The notes under the pieces are model-generated. The model saw nothing but the letters and a program-made list of their open reading frames with translations. It was not told the DNA's origin and ran no database searches. This document shows, in pieces, positions 31,370 through 43,866 of a stretch of 64,000 nt of DNA. The DNA is from Nectonema munidae. Lineage: Eukaryota > Nematomorpha > Nectonematoida > Nectonematidae. The stretch is from contig JAUIRK010001047.1 in assembly GCA_030549495.1 (NCBI GenBank), positions 558,001 to 622,000 of the forward strand. Reading direction: 5' to 3'. Each line of letters begins with the position of its first letter. The stretch's first letter is position 1. Both the position numbers and the translations under genes were made by a program.

Positions 31370-33382
31370 TAGGGCAACAAAAAAAATTGACCTAAAAAAT
31401 TCTGAAAAGTTGACAAATCATTTAAAAAAATTAACTTTTAGAAAAAAAAAGTTGACCTAAAAATTTATTGAAATGAACTAACAATTGCTGTTATAATATA
31501 ACATGAAATACTTGAAAATGTTCTCCTTCGAAAAAATTGTGTCTTTGGACATAAGTTTTTTAAGCATGGAAAAAGATCTCTCTACAGCTACTGTTGTAGC
31601 TTGATAATTTTGAAGGAGATCATAAAGATATGGAGACACTTTTATCATCCATCTTCATTATTTGAACTAGATCGTTTGAATTTATTCTTCTATCGAAATA
31701 AGATTTTATATCACATTCATCTTCTTCAAAATCTAAATTTTCATACATTTCAAATGCCTTTAAATTTAAACTTTCTGTTTTTTCGATCATCTAAATCAGT
31801 TGTCCATAACTTCTTTTGATACTAATCAAGTCCTTTATTAAACTTTCTTTATTAACTGCTTCTTTTACTCTTCTTACTATCTTCTTCATCAAAAGTCTCA
31901 ACTATTTCCTTCACTTTATTTAAATTTGTATAGTAGTACAATGCTGCTTTTATCCAACTTCCCCATCTTGTAACAATTGGATGAGGAGGATAGCCGATCG
32001 ATTTGAATTTTTCTTTTCTTGATCGTGGCTGCTTTAACAGAAGCAATCACTTCATCAACTTCTTTAAAATGTGCCTTTATTTTTAATGCACAATTGTGTA
32101 AAAGATGGGCAGAGCATGTAACGTGAAACATATTAGGGTATAGAACCTTCAGTTGTTTACCTGCAGAAATATTATCTTTGGCAGCATCGCTTAAAAATAA
32201 GCAAAAATCTTCTCTATTTATATCTAGCTTCTTAATTAAGTCGTCAAGAACAAATATCACCCTTTGCGAATTAATTGAGACATCAATGAACTTTGTCTTC
32301 ACTGCATACACCTTATTTGGTTCATCTAAAGTGCCAATAAGAACATTAATGAAAGATTCGCCATACACATCTGTTTCATCCATCATTAAGAAAACCTTTT
32401 TATTTAATTTTATTTTAGAAAAACTTTCATCTGCAAGTTCATCGACAATAAGCCTACTAGTTGAAATTGATGCTAATGTGTACCCTAAATCTTTGAAAAA
32501 GTTCATTAAATCTGAGTGTCCCAACCTGATTAGATTCCAAAAAACATTTGACTAATTTTTTTGTGAAGTTTTTATCAATTTTTTCGGAATATTTCAATAT
32601 ATTTGAAGTACTTGGTAAAGAGTTCAATGCATTTTGATGCTTTTTATTACTTTTGTGTTTTTCAAAAAAAATTTTTTTTTCGTAATTTACAGTTGGTGAA
32701 CATAGTATATAAAAAAGTTCTTTGTTCGAGGATAAGATAAATTCTCTAGGAAACCGATCAACAATTTGAAGAATCTTTGAAATTTTGGATGAAACAAACT
32801 TTGGCATAATAAAAATATGAAAGTTGGAGTGAAAAACAAACAATCAATTTAAAAACTTGTATCAAAGAATGCAAATTGCATAATGCAACATATGTTGCCA
32901 TTTATCTCTTTCTCTCGCTGTCTCTCTTTTCTCGCTCGTATCTATTTGCTATCTCCTATGTGTTCACTTTGATCTACAAAATGATGATGATTGATGATAA
33001 ACAAATGTCTACATAAGGAAGAACAATAATAATTGCAAAGTGTAAAAGAAAATGTAAAATAGGACATAGAAAGACGGAAGTAAGAGTCAAGAGTTCTGCT
33101 AACAGTGCTGCATCTCATCTTTCTGATGTATTTACGGATGGTATAGAGATGAGATGCCTTATGTTAAAGTTTTATTATATCAAATATCGTGAAATACAAA
33201 AATTGACCTAACAAAAAAATTGACTATATGGAAAAAAGTTGACCAAACATAAAAAAGTTGATTTTATTTGACAAAAAATACGAAAAAAAGTATATAAAAC
33301 TGGATATTTGTGTTACATCGTAAATCTATATAATTGTGCAGTTAAATCTAAAAAGTTGACTTTATTGACTTTAACCGCCCTA
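31370..33382 (-). mobile_element. hAT transposon, 2.0 kb, ends and target site preserved
   Basis: The ends TAGGGC...GCCCTA are flanked by an exact 8-bp duplication GTTATAAC (31362-31369 and 33383-33390). The minus-strand gene starts MPKFVSSKISKI (ATG near 32807) with a CGGBP1-like BED-type finger in which the first Cys is replaced (LFYILC...EKHKSNKKH). It continues through NKKVFLMMDETDVYGESFIN, a SDAAKDNISAGKQLKVLYPN block, HVTCSAHLLHNCALKIKAHF and PIVTRWGSWIKAALYY. It ends at the dimerisation piece ATTVAVERSFSMLKKL near 31590-31550. At least two frameshifts (near 32.52 and 32.01 kb) inactivate it. Subterminal AAAGTTGACC words repeat near both ends and probably bind the transposase. Confidence 0.9.
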
Positions 33383-33477
33383 GTTATAACCCTCTGAATC
33401 AAGGGTCAAGGCACATTGGCTCTACATTCATAAGGGAAACATAACCTCGAGGCTCGAATTTGAACTATGGAAATCAT

Positions 33478-34072
33478 GAATTCGAGTCAAAACGCTCCAA
33501 AACTAAAACGCCCTTAAACCAAAACACCCGATACTAAAACATCCGATACAAGAACGCCTGAAACTTGAATCTACAAAAAATATTTAAAAATTTAAGATTT
33601 TTTCTCGTATCTACGCTTTTTTCCAATTATTATCTTATATATTTTTCTAAGAATATGTTAAATTTAACACTTTGTTGTTTCACATGCATAAAAAACAGAT
33701 ACAAGATTCCTAATTTATCAATCTTATCGAATAGAACTACTGAAATTTTGAACCAAAATCAGAAATTATTTATATTCTTGTTTTCCTCTTTAAATTAGTC
33801 ACATCTTTTCTGGTTTCAAACTGATTTTCCGTTTAAATTGGTATTTTAATTGTTTTTCAAACCAACGAAATAATGTATTTTTGTATGATCACTTTTATCT
33901 TTCAAGTCAAATTGATCACTATCATTTCATGTCAAATCGACCCTTTCGAAAACTGTCCAAATAGAATAAACCATAAAAAATAGTAACCCCCTAATTATTA
34001 TTTTCAGGCGTTTTGGTATTGGGCCTTTTGGTTTCGGGTGTTTTGGTTTCGACCGTTTTGACCCGGCACCGA
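33478..34072. mobile_element. Foldback-type non-autonomous element
   Basis: Inverted ends about 85 bases long face each other: GAGTCAAAACGCTCCAAAAC at 33484 and (rc) GGGTCAAAACGGTCGAAACC from 34064. Each arm is a run of short units of the form AAAACGCCC/AAAACACCCGA. AAATCAT flanks both sides (33471-33477, 34073-34079) and is likely part of the target duplication. The middle is AT-rich and non-coding. Family not recognised. Confidence 0.7.
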
Positions 34073-34684
34073 AAATCATATAGAACCATAAATATTTCCC
34101 TTAGCATGTAGGGAAAAATGGTAGGGCTACTTCAGCTCTGGCTACGTTACATAAGTGTCTGGGCGTTGTTGATTTTTTATTATCAGAAAAATTTTAAACA
34201 CCATTTTTAAAGAATATTCTTACAACATGAATGTAAGTTTCAGTTTATGCAATTACATAACATTTTGTCCTTTCCTATGATAAAAATTGATAGCAAATTT
34301 CCAAAGTTTTTTTCATTTTTAATAATTGATCTGAATTATTATCAGAGATCTGGCAACATCTTCAGGTAGACAACTTGCTATTGCTAGACCTTATTATATA
34401 TTTAAATATAGGTAGGAAAAATATCTAAACACTGTCGCACTTCTCCATATGCTTGCGAAATGCTTGAAAAGGTATAAAGTTGAAGTTCGAGAGAGTTGTA
34501 TTCATTTCACTTATGAATTGATTGGAAATGAGGGACTTTGGAGGAATTGGTTAGTTGTTGAGGCAGTTTGAAGTGTAGAAAGCTGGATTTTTGAAGTGGT
34601 AGTTGAAGAATGCTTGATTGAGCAAAGGTTGTATGTGGGTGTTAAAGAATATAGATCTTAAATAAAAGAAAATAGTGTAGTTAT

Positions 34685-36735
34685 TTTTGTAGATTTTCTT
34701 TTTATTATTTTTTTATATGTGAGTTTATGTAGTGTGGGACGTCTCTGGGTTCGGAGATTGCAAGTTTGACTCTATGAAGATAATGAGAGAGTTTAGGGCA
34801 TTGACGAGGTTCGGATATGAAAGTAGTTCTTTGAAATGAGATGGTAGCGATTGAGAGTTTTGACGGATAGTGAAAGAAATGAAGTTCTTGCGTGGTCGTA
34901 GTGGCAGCAGGAAAGTAGAAGATGATGAGGTATTTCTTGTTGATTGAAGTTGAATCTACATAGATTTCTTGGTGATTTTTTGATGCATTAGAGATAGAAG
35001 TTGCATGGGGCAGTGCCCGGATAGCCATCTGATTAGCGGTCGTGGTGGGAAGAATTTCATTTTTGACCAAATGTCAAGAATTTGGTTTGGATTGTTTATA
35101 TGTTGGAAGAAAATATAGGGTGAGGATTGGATGAGTTCTTGTTTAAGGTATTGTTAGATCTAAGTAAAGGGGTATATGTTTCTAGGGAAAATGAGGTAAC
35201 CTGGATGTAAGGAGTATTTGGAGATACTTTTTTAGCTAGCTTATCTACATAAGTGTTTTCTAGAATGTTTGAGTGAGCTGGGCACCAGTAGAAATGTATT
35301 TCATTCAAAGTAATTTTATATGTAGGTGAGTTTAGAAACAAGGGTATATGTCAAGAATGGGATGTTTTTAGGCTTAGGTCTTTGGTGATGTTTTCTGAGT
35401 CTGTAAAAAAGTGTAGTGTGTTGTAATGTTTAAAGGAGAAATTATTTTGGCTTATGTAATCGCAAGCATGTAGAAGGGCATAACATTCACCACTATATAT
35501 TGGAAAAGAAGGATCAATGGCAGACGTTTTTGAGTAAACAGGGAAGGGAGAAGGGCCTTTGAAGAGTGCAAAAGCATAGGAAATTTTGTTTACGGTTTTT
35601 GAGCTATCCAGGAATATTCTTAATGAAGTTGAGGTAAAGTTGGGGCGGTCGTAATTAGAAGTTTAGCGATGGATTTGATGAAACAGTTGTGAAGAGATTG
35701 ATTTTGGGTTGGATGAAAATGTTGTTTGGAGAAGACGAAAATTGTTGGAGTAAGGATTTGTAGTAAGTTTGAGAGGGTGTAATTTGAGTGTTATGGAAAT
35801 AGAAGGACTTAAGATAAGAATTTGGTTCGATGCGTGTCATGATATATTTTTTGGTAGCAGTTTGAGATGAAGGGTTAAAGGAAGGCAGTTCTTGAAGAAT
35901 TCTAACATTCTAGTAGGGAAGTTTTGTAGGCCTTGGTCATTGTGGTGAGGCAAAGGCAGTGGATTTTATTTAGATAAGTGAGTGATGAGGGGTAGTTTAA
36001 TGATAGACACAATGAAAGAATGCCACACTCAAGCGTAGGTAGGATGATTGATTTATATATAAAAGATGAGTGTTGAATACTTAGACCCCATTTATAAGAT
36101 ATAATTTTACTAAGAGAGAAAAGAGTTGAACATACTTTGTGGTATAGATTTTTGAAGTGGGAAGAACATTTAAGGTTTGATTGAAAGGTGAGCCCTAAAT
36201 ATTTCATAGAGGAAGATGGTTGGATGAGGATATCGCTGGATGTTAATAGTGGTAAGTGAGGGGAATGTGTTCGTGTGAAGTAGTTGATTTAGTTGCGTTA
36301 AATTTTACTTTTAATGAATCGGCTGCAAAAGTTCGTTTTGGAGACAGTTGAGCTTCATTAGGTTTTCTTTTTGAGAATTTGAGGTAAAGATGAAGGTTAA
36401 ATTATATGAATAGCATTGAAAGAAGGCTGAATTGTTATCTAATATATCTAAGAGGGGGTTTATAAGTATAATCCAGAAGATATTATAGAGACACCCACCT
36501 TGTGGCGTAGAAAGTGAGAGGGAATGAATGACAACTAGAGAATTGTGTTTGAATATAAGACACTGATTCGAAAGGTAATTTTGAATGAATTTTATGAGAT
36601 AAATGGGGTATTTTTGTCGGATCATGATGAAAATGATAGCAGGATGCCGTGCTATCATTTTTTTGCATGTGTTGTAAAAATCAATATTAACTTTGTTAGA
36701 GCGTTCATTCTTCCAATATGAAATGAATTGCATGT
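34685..36735 (-). mobile_element. 5'-truncated LINE with RNase H domain (R1/I/Jockey-like group)
   Basis: Minus-strand frames give a partial reverse transcriptase (STPQGGCLYNIFWIILINPL, with the YADD box decayed). There follows a connection region (MKYLGLTFQSNLKCSSHFK) and an RNase H domain with its acidic residues visible: IFLDSSKTVNKISYAFALFK, SGECYALLHACDYI, FFTDSENITKDL and WCPAHSNILENTYVDKLAKK. A Cys/His motif (HLLLSCCHYDHARTSF) follows near the C-terminus. Several frame changes and stops are present and the RT is truncated at its 5' side, so the copy is dead. The A-rich 3' end is near 34690. An RNase H after the RT places it in the R1/I/Jockey-like range; the exact clade is not determined. 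Confidence 0.85.
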
Positions 36736-36782
36736 AAATTACACTTCATAGTGTTTTTGAATAAAAACAATTTTATTCCACT

Positions 36783-37073
36783 TCTTGGCTAAATTTGTTC
36801 GCTTAAGTGCTGGGGGCGAAAAGTGCCTTCTCCCCCTATTTTTTCCGATATTAATAAGTTTTTATAAATATTCTTAATGTTACCTATATATTATTACTAT
36901 GCTGAATTCAGTGGTGATGTCCATTTTTTTTTATCAAAATCAATCAAACCTGTCAAAAAAAATGATTTATATTTGACAGCTCATCTCAAAAAGAAGCTTT
37001 TTATCTAAATAATTATATAATGTTTTTTACACATATATACCCATTTTCAAGCATGCTGAATTCAGTGGTGATC
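36783..37073 (-). repeat. Third locus of the 150-bp repeat, with its TTAA-element end
   Basis: It opens with GGCTAAATTTGTTCGC and AAGTGCTGGGGG, matching the minus-strand reading of 1983-2016. It then continues into about two units of the 150-bp repeat (GAATTCAGTGGTGATGTCC; TGACAGCTCATCTCAAAAAG). The outer TTAACCCT part is absent, and the LINE copy begins just beside it. Confidence 0.7.
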
Positions 37074-37994
37074 TATAACTTTTTCTGATAGATTTTTTTC
37101 CTTGAAAGTTATTATAAAAGGCAAATCATTGCAAAATGTTAACAGTTATTTTACTTTTTGTAGCTTGTATCAATTTAGCTTTTAAACTATTTTTGAATGA
37201 TGCTGAGTAAAATGAAATAATGCGATCTTAATTTTTTGCTTGCACAATTATAACTTCATTTTATACCCTTGCCCCTGAATCAATCACATTTTTCTATATA
37301 AACATCGCATGGTGTCTAGTAGACTCTTTGCCTTTAGACTACATTCACTCATATAAACTATCCAACCTTCATTTATTTGTTTTCTCTATGAATCAAATTT
37401 CCTTTCATCAATTCCTGTAATGTGCCTGGTAGACTACTTCATAAACAATAGCACAGGTGAAGATTTATGGGAATGTCGCCCCCCCCGATGTGCGCCCCTG
37501 ACACAAAGTCCAAAAATATTTGCTGTTTTATAAAAATTTGTTTTGTATTTAAAAAATTGTCGCATGCTGAGTTTTTTAGTTTACTTTAATTAAATTTTAA
37601 ATGTTTTAGATGAAGTTAACTATTTTTTTTTACAAAAAATCTTTATTTGACATATCTTTTTCAAAAATTTTAATTAATAATTTTTTGAAATTTTTTTGTT
37701 GGGCATTTTTTCCTACTTTTTAATTGGAGGCATTTTTTCTGCGCACCATATTCCATATGCAAATTTAATTAAATTATTTTCGCATGAAGCATAGTATAAT
37801 TCACCAATTTTGTAAAAAAAAATATAAAGTAGTCTTATAAATTTAGGACTTTAGGTATGCGCTGAATACATTATATTTTAAAGGATTGCTTGAATATTTG
37901 GTCTCCCGTGATATTTCTAGACCACTAATTTTGAAAATTGCAAGAAAAAAATCCCCCCCCCCCCCCCTAATAATTTTGAGGATGTGCGCCCCTG
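37074..37994 (+). repeat. Left arm of a long inverted repeat
   Basis: About 0.9 kb that reappears, inverted and diverged, at 41901-43000. Matching landmarks in order: TTTTTCTGATAGA, GCAAAATGTTAACAGTTATT, GAATGATGCTGAG, CATCGCATGGTGTCTAGTAG, GATTGCTTGAATATTTGG and GATGTGCGCCCCTG. It has lost about 430 bases present in the right arm at 42360-42785. Two C-runs, each followed by GATGTGCGCCCCTG (37487-37500, 37981-37994), look like transposon termini in tandem. Confidence 0.8.
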
Positions 37995-38382
37995 GTCTAT
38001 ATATTAATGCCTTGATAAATTAGTGTAATCGTGTTATATGAACGTTTTGAATTATAAACGACTTAGAATCACTAAAATTCTGGTGATTCTGACTCAAAAT
38101 TTTTATAGTGACCTAACCTAACAAATGCTCTACCAATCTTTCAAAATTGGGTAACTCCTTCACTGGGACTGCCAATCTCTATTACAATTACTATACATAC
38201 ATGTAATTATATGCTTCTAAATCAGTTCACAAAATATATTAAGCTATGACGGCATTTTTAAAAAATCATTTTTACGATATGTGACAGAAATAAAGAAAAT
38301 ACTTCTATAAAATTTATAATTAAAAATATATTATTAATCACTTTTTTCCATTGTGAAAATATTTATTATGATGATTATCGTT

Positions 38383-38556
38383 GAGCCTCAATGGTTGTTA
38401 GGGTGTACCTTTCAGCTTAACAGTTGAAAGTCAGGGGTTCGATCCCCAATGCTTCCAAATCTAAAAATAAATTCATAAAAACTGTGATTAACCATCTTAA
38501 GCATAAATGAGGATATAGCCTTACGGCTGATAGTGCTTTGATATCTCCAACCAACC
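38383..38556 (+). mobile_element. tRNA-derived SINE of a second family, with 12-bp target duplication
   Basis: The head GAGCCTCAATGGTTGTTAGG contains an A-box-like sequence, and GGGGTTCGATCCCC is a perfect B box with its stem. The body ends with CTTACGGCTGATAGTGC and CCAACCAACC. ATGATTATCGTT is duplicated exactly at 38371-38382 and 38557-38568, as expected for LINE-driven insertion. It is unrelated beyond the tRNA head to the SINE copies at 22, 24, 43 and 51 kb. Confidence 0.9.
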
Positions 38557-38568
38557 ATGATTATCGTT

Positions 38569-41500
38569 TTATATATATATTTGTTTAAAAAACTTAATTT
38601 TTAATTTTATAGAAATTACTATTTTTTATATTTTAGCAATATTTAACTCCAAAATTATTTTGGAGATTATATGTACATATATAATTTTGCTAATTTTTTT
38701 TGATATAAAATTAGATCTACATGGTATAATTTTAATTTATAATATTTTTTTAACTTAGTTCAGAAACTTTTTTGCCTGAAAAAAATCTAAATAATACTTA
38801 TGAGTATTAATGATAAAAAAATTGTTAGTTTAGTATAATTTTTAAAAATTGAAATTTAGAAATTAATTAAATATGTTGAAAATCCATATCCATGAATGAA
38901 TATATTGGATCCATATGCATTATTATTTTTATTTAAAACCTGAAAATAAAGTAATTTTGCAATTCAGATGTCCATTATGTCTACTAAAATCTAGTTTTTT
39001 TTTTAAATAAACAACATTGAGATTTAAATATTACGAATGTTTTATCCTAATTTAATTTAAATAAATGTTACGATATTATATTGGAATACGTTTGGAATAT
39101 TTATACATTTTTTACACCTATCATACTTTTATGTTTTTTAAAGAAAGGCAAGAATTTAAAGAAGCTCTTTAATTTTTGTTGGTTTAGAAAGTGTTCCGTT
39201 CATTTAGAAAATTCATAATAATTATGGAGGTCTTTTATCTTATAATTTTATTCGCTGATTGTGTAGATCTTACTAACAAAGTTTGTTAACAAAAAAATTT
39301 AGTATATTATTCTCCTTTTTCGCTTCAAACTGTGCAATAAATCAGAGTTTCATAGTCGCAGTTTTTAAATGGATAGGAGTCGTTACGGCTCCATTCCAAA
39401 TGGAAATGGATTTACGTGTCTTTTTAAGACAGAAGTAAGGTGTTGGCGTTAATTTGTCAAGTTTTTGAGTAATTGGAGTTGAGTCGTCTTTTTGTAAATA
39501 CTTGGAGTCTGATATTTTCTCTCGTAATCCCCAGATCTGGTATCACTCTACAGTTATTCTCTTAGATTATTCACTCTAGCTACCAAATTTTGAAATAGAA
39601 TATAACTACAAATACTTCTATCATCAAAACCAATAATACAAATAAATTGATAATTAATTATAACTTTTTTTCATTATTTCAAAAACATAAAAATTATTTT
39701 TTACTAATTAAAAAACCCTACTGAAACTTCTAAATTTTATTTGATACCGACTCCCCTGCATCACCCTAGTACATTAGTTCCTAACTTAAGAGGAGGCCTG
39801 AGTTCTTAATAAAATAGCAAATTTTCTGAAACGAGAAAATATAAGGAATTTTATGAAACAAATGCATAAATACCTTTTAAAAATATATACTTTTTGAATC
39901 CTTGACCAGGTTGCCACGTGGAGACAAATGTGTTTTTTTTATCTCGCACTCTTTTGAGTGAGTGATGTTGGAAAACAGAAAGACGTTCATATCATTGGAA
40001 AAAATGGTTGCCTTTATTGTGTAGACAAGTACACAGGCATTTTAGCAAAGTGATAAAAATAAAAAAATTTCTAAAACGTGAGAAAAAAATTAAGAATTTT
40101 ATGAAAGAAATGCATAAGTACCACTTTGTCATTACTTATTTACACTCTGCTCATCTTTTTTCTGTATTGAATAACTTGATGTGTTTTTTTAATTTTGAGT
40201 TTGTATGTCAGATAAATAAATTTAGTCATTTACTTCCTAATATCTCAGTAATAATAAAATATCAACTATTTTACTAATAATTACTAAGTTATATCAGTAT
40301 TTCATTAATTTTTATTCATTGTTAATAAAAAGAATATATAATATCAAAAATATTTTTTTTCTTTAAAATTTAGAAGGGAACTGAATGCGTAGATGCAAGG
40401 GGCGTGGAGAGAAAGTGTTTGGGAGCATGGTAGTAAAAATGTTGAGAGCCACTTCCCTAGTAGGATCTCTGTTTGTCATCGAATTTATTAGAAACGTTAA
40501 TTAAGGTGTACATAGTCCTACCACTTTGCCGCATCCGTTATGGGTGGGCAAAAAGTCTTTTGCTCCTCCTCCCCTTATACTTTTTTACATTATTTAAAAG
40601 ACTTGTTTGGCTTGTGAGTAGACCCTTATTACCTTTTGTGTTCTAAGGTTAAGTCTTAGAACGAATATTTAATCTATTTTTTTTAAATTAATTTCCTCTT
40701 CCTTGATATAATAATGCGAATTTGAGATATATTCGATCAGAGATAATAATAATAATAATAATATAGCCTAGAATTTGAACAAGCACATAATTATATTAAA
40801 AAGTATTTTCTATATTTTTCTATAATTTAATAGGTTTATCCCTATTGATTACTGTAAATGAAAGAGTTAAATTAATGTAATACAATACACAAGTTAGAAA
40901 AAATGCCCTTATTATTTGCCAAATTTAATTTAAATAATCAAGTTTTTTTTTCCAGAAATCAAATATATAACATCTTTATTTTTAGATATTCGTTTTATTT
41001 AATGTTTTAATTTTTTTTATATATCAAGATTGCTTTGAATAGTTGGCAATTTTTCTTACACTTTCCTTAAAAAAGATTTAAATAAAATTTCGTACAAATA
41101 ATTTCATTATCATGTATTTATCCCGTATAACGTAGGAAAAATGGAATAGCTAATTTATATAAATTTAAGGTTTGTAGCAAATTTTCTTTCAAAAATTTTT
41201 TAAATCTTCATTTTCTATTCAAAAGATCCAAATTTAAATTCATTTAATACCTATCAATTCATAGACCCAAGTCTTATCTTTAAACAATTCACTATATGTG
41301 TAGTCAGAACTACACAAGAAACTAATTTTGTTTGGTAAGATTTCTTTTAGCAACAATGCTTCTCAGTACAGAGTAACCAATTCATTTAATATGAACCAGA
41401 CCTGTTGACAATTAATGTGATTAGAGGCTGAGAAGCGATCTTTTAGCTCCTAATCAATATTGTATCGGATAGCGGGGTTGTGGAATAAATGAGGTCTAGT

Positions 41501-41900
41501 ATAGCATATCTAGCCATAGAAAGGGCAATTATAACAATAGGTTTCAATAAGTGGTGAATAGCAATAAGGATGGATAGAAGCTTTATTTCATGCGGTGAGT
41601 AACATGAGTTCCTAATTGGAAAGTATAACCTATTCTATTCATTCAATAACAGATCCTGCTTGCCAACCAATCTTTTTTTGTAAAAACCTTTAACTATTTC
41701 AAAGTTTTCTAAAAGTATTACATATATTCTTAATTTGAAATGGCATATTGCTGACATATGGAACTGGTGATTCATAAAATTTTGGCCGATTCCGATATCT
41801 TTTTTTTTACATTACCGGTTCTGATTCCATTTTATTTTTTATCGAACGATTTTTCCTTTTTTAAGAAGAGGTTAAAAATTGTAGTGTTTCAAATTTAGAG
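38569..41900. other. Spacer of the inverted repeat; no gene recognised
   Basis: AT-rich. A direct repeat of about 55 bases, containing GAATTTTATGAAA and AAATGCATAA, occurs at 39826-39880 and 40071-40127. An 89-codon frame (40008-40277) starts next to the second copy and reads as low-complexity Lys/Phe/His. I do not treat it as a gene. Confidence 0.5.
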
Positions 41901-43000
41901 CAGGAGCGCACATCCTCAAAATTATTGGGGACGAATTTTTTTTGCAGTTTTTAAATTAACTGGTCTGGAAATACCACGGGAGACCAAATATTCAAGCAAT
42001 CCTTTAAAATAGAGTGTATTCAGCGCATACCTAAATTATAAGACTACTTTATATTTTTTTTATAAAATTTATGAAATTTAAATACTATACTTCCAGCGAA
42101 AATATTTTAATTATATTTGCATATCGAATGTACACAAGTTTAAAAAAATCTAAAATTATTGGGGCGAATAGGCTTTTCATTTGAAAATAAAGTCGTCTAT
42201 CAGGCACACTACAGGAATTGATGAAAGGATATTTGTTTGATAGAGAAAACAAATAACTCGGTTTGGAGAGTTTTATATGAATGAATGTAGTCTGAAGGAA
42301 AAGTCTACTAGACACCATGCGATGTTTGTATGAAAAAAAATATGATTGATTCAGGGCCGCACATCCTTGAATTTATTGGAGGGGGCGGACTTTCAAGCGT
42401 CTTCCCAAAAAGACAACAAATTTTTCCTCATTCTTAATTAAGCTTAATGTAAACTTATATTATATGAGGACTTATATATAGCTCCTTCTTTCTCACTTCA
42501 AATAGATTCTCACCATCTCCAAATTATGTGTAGAAAAGGGGTAAAAATATCAACTAACAATAAAAAAATTGAAAATTTAATTTCAATTGTTCCATTTCTT
42601 CTTCCTAAAAAATAAAAAAATGTTTTATTGAGAAAAATAAATAAAAAAACACATCCAAATTAAATAACTTTTCTGAGGTAATTTCTATCAAAAATGTAAA
42701 AACAGAACTAAAGTTAAAAAACTTGGTATTAGAATTTTTTTATTCTTTTTAAAGAATAAGTGTAAGTTAGTTAGACTCTCAAAAAAGGATATAAAATAAA
42801 GATAAAATTGTGCAAACAAAAACCTAACAATAAATTAAGATTGCATTACTTCATTTTTCTCAGCATCATTCTAAAATAGTTTAAAAACTAAATTGGTGCA
42901 AGCTACAAAAATCTACAAAAAGTAAAATAACTTTTAACATTTTGCAATCATTTGCCTTTTATAATAACTAGGAAAAAAAGTCTATCAGAAAAAGTTATAA
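41901..43000 (-). repeat. Right arm of the long inverted repeat
   Basis: Minus-strand counterpart of 37074-37994, about 1.1 kb. It keeps a 430-base block (42360-42785) missing from the left arm. Its own CAGGAGCGCACATCC and GGGCCGCACATCC words mark the two tandem terminus-like boundaries. The arms have many differences, so this is an old pair of insertions or an old duplication. Confidence 0.8.
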
Positions 43001-43084
43001 AGCTTTAACAAAAACTATAAAATTTTAAAGCATAACTTAAGTTTTTTGAAAACTAATTTGACGTATCCCCTACAGCATACTCTA

Positions 43085-43240
43085 TGGGTGGCATGGCAGG
43101 TTTGTTGAGATGTTGGACTAAGCACCAAAGCCACTTGATTCGATTCCTCATCGATACCAATTTGTTCATAGTTTGACATAAGCGTTACATCAGTTGCCTT
43201 GTCAATGAAAATACACCCACGGTACCTTTACCTTACCTTT
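43085..43240 (+). mobile_element. tRNA-derived SINE, diverged member with shared tail
   Basis: The head GGGTGGCATGGCAGGTTTGT and the degenerate B box GATTCGATTCC are followed by CATAGTTTGACATAAG. The tail has ATGAAAATACACCCACGGTA then CCTTTACCTTACC, the same tail word as the copies at 22075 and 51331. The body differs more, so it is probably a sister subfamily. Confidence 0.7.
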
Positions 43241-43866
43241 TACTCAAAATTGAAAAATTTGCTACATAATTAACATAAGGGGGAAAGGAGACAAAATAAA
43301 CTAAGAAAAGCAATTTTCACTATTTTAAAAGGAAACTGCCTGTTCTCTGAATAATTTCAAAATAATAGGAGGCATAAAAAATGAGATAGCTTATTTGATA
43401 TTTTCAAGTTTTTATAAGCAACAAAGCCAACATTGAAGTAGCTAACCCATATAATTTGATTTGGTAACGCTTGTATTTTTTCCATTTTGTAAGGAATCAT
43501 AGTATACAAAAAATGGTAGTTTAATCACTCTTCATAAAATTATTTAAGTCTAAGAACACAAAATCATTAAAAAACTATTTAAACAAACATAAATCATAAA
43601 AATCATAGTATATGAGAACAAGAAAATCATTTCGTTTTTTGACTATTTCTGTCTACAAATAAAATTCTGACAGCTGTCATAAATAGATCAAGTACATTTT
43701 TAACAACTGAAATATTTTGTTTCGATATTATATTTTTATTATAATAATCAACAAATTTTCTTAAAAAAATGTTTTAATTAATTATGTACAGTGTTATTAT
43801 AAAATTTAACAATCGAACATTATAAAAATATCTCTGTTCAAATATTAAGCAAATAGAGTATTATTG

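Noticed and set aside
38400-38460. Possible tRNA gene at the second SINE
   Set aside because: The head lacks a paired acceptor stem, and the whole 174-bp unit is bounded by a target duplication.
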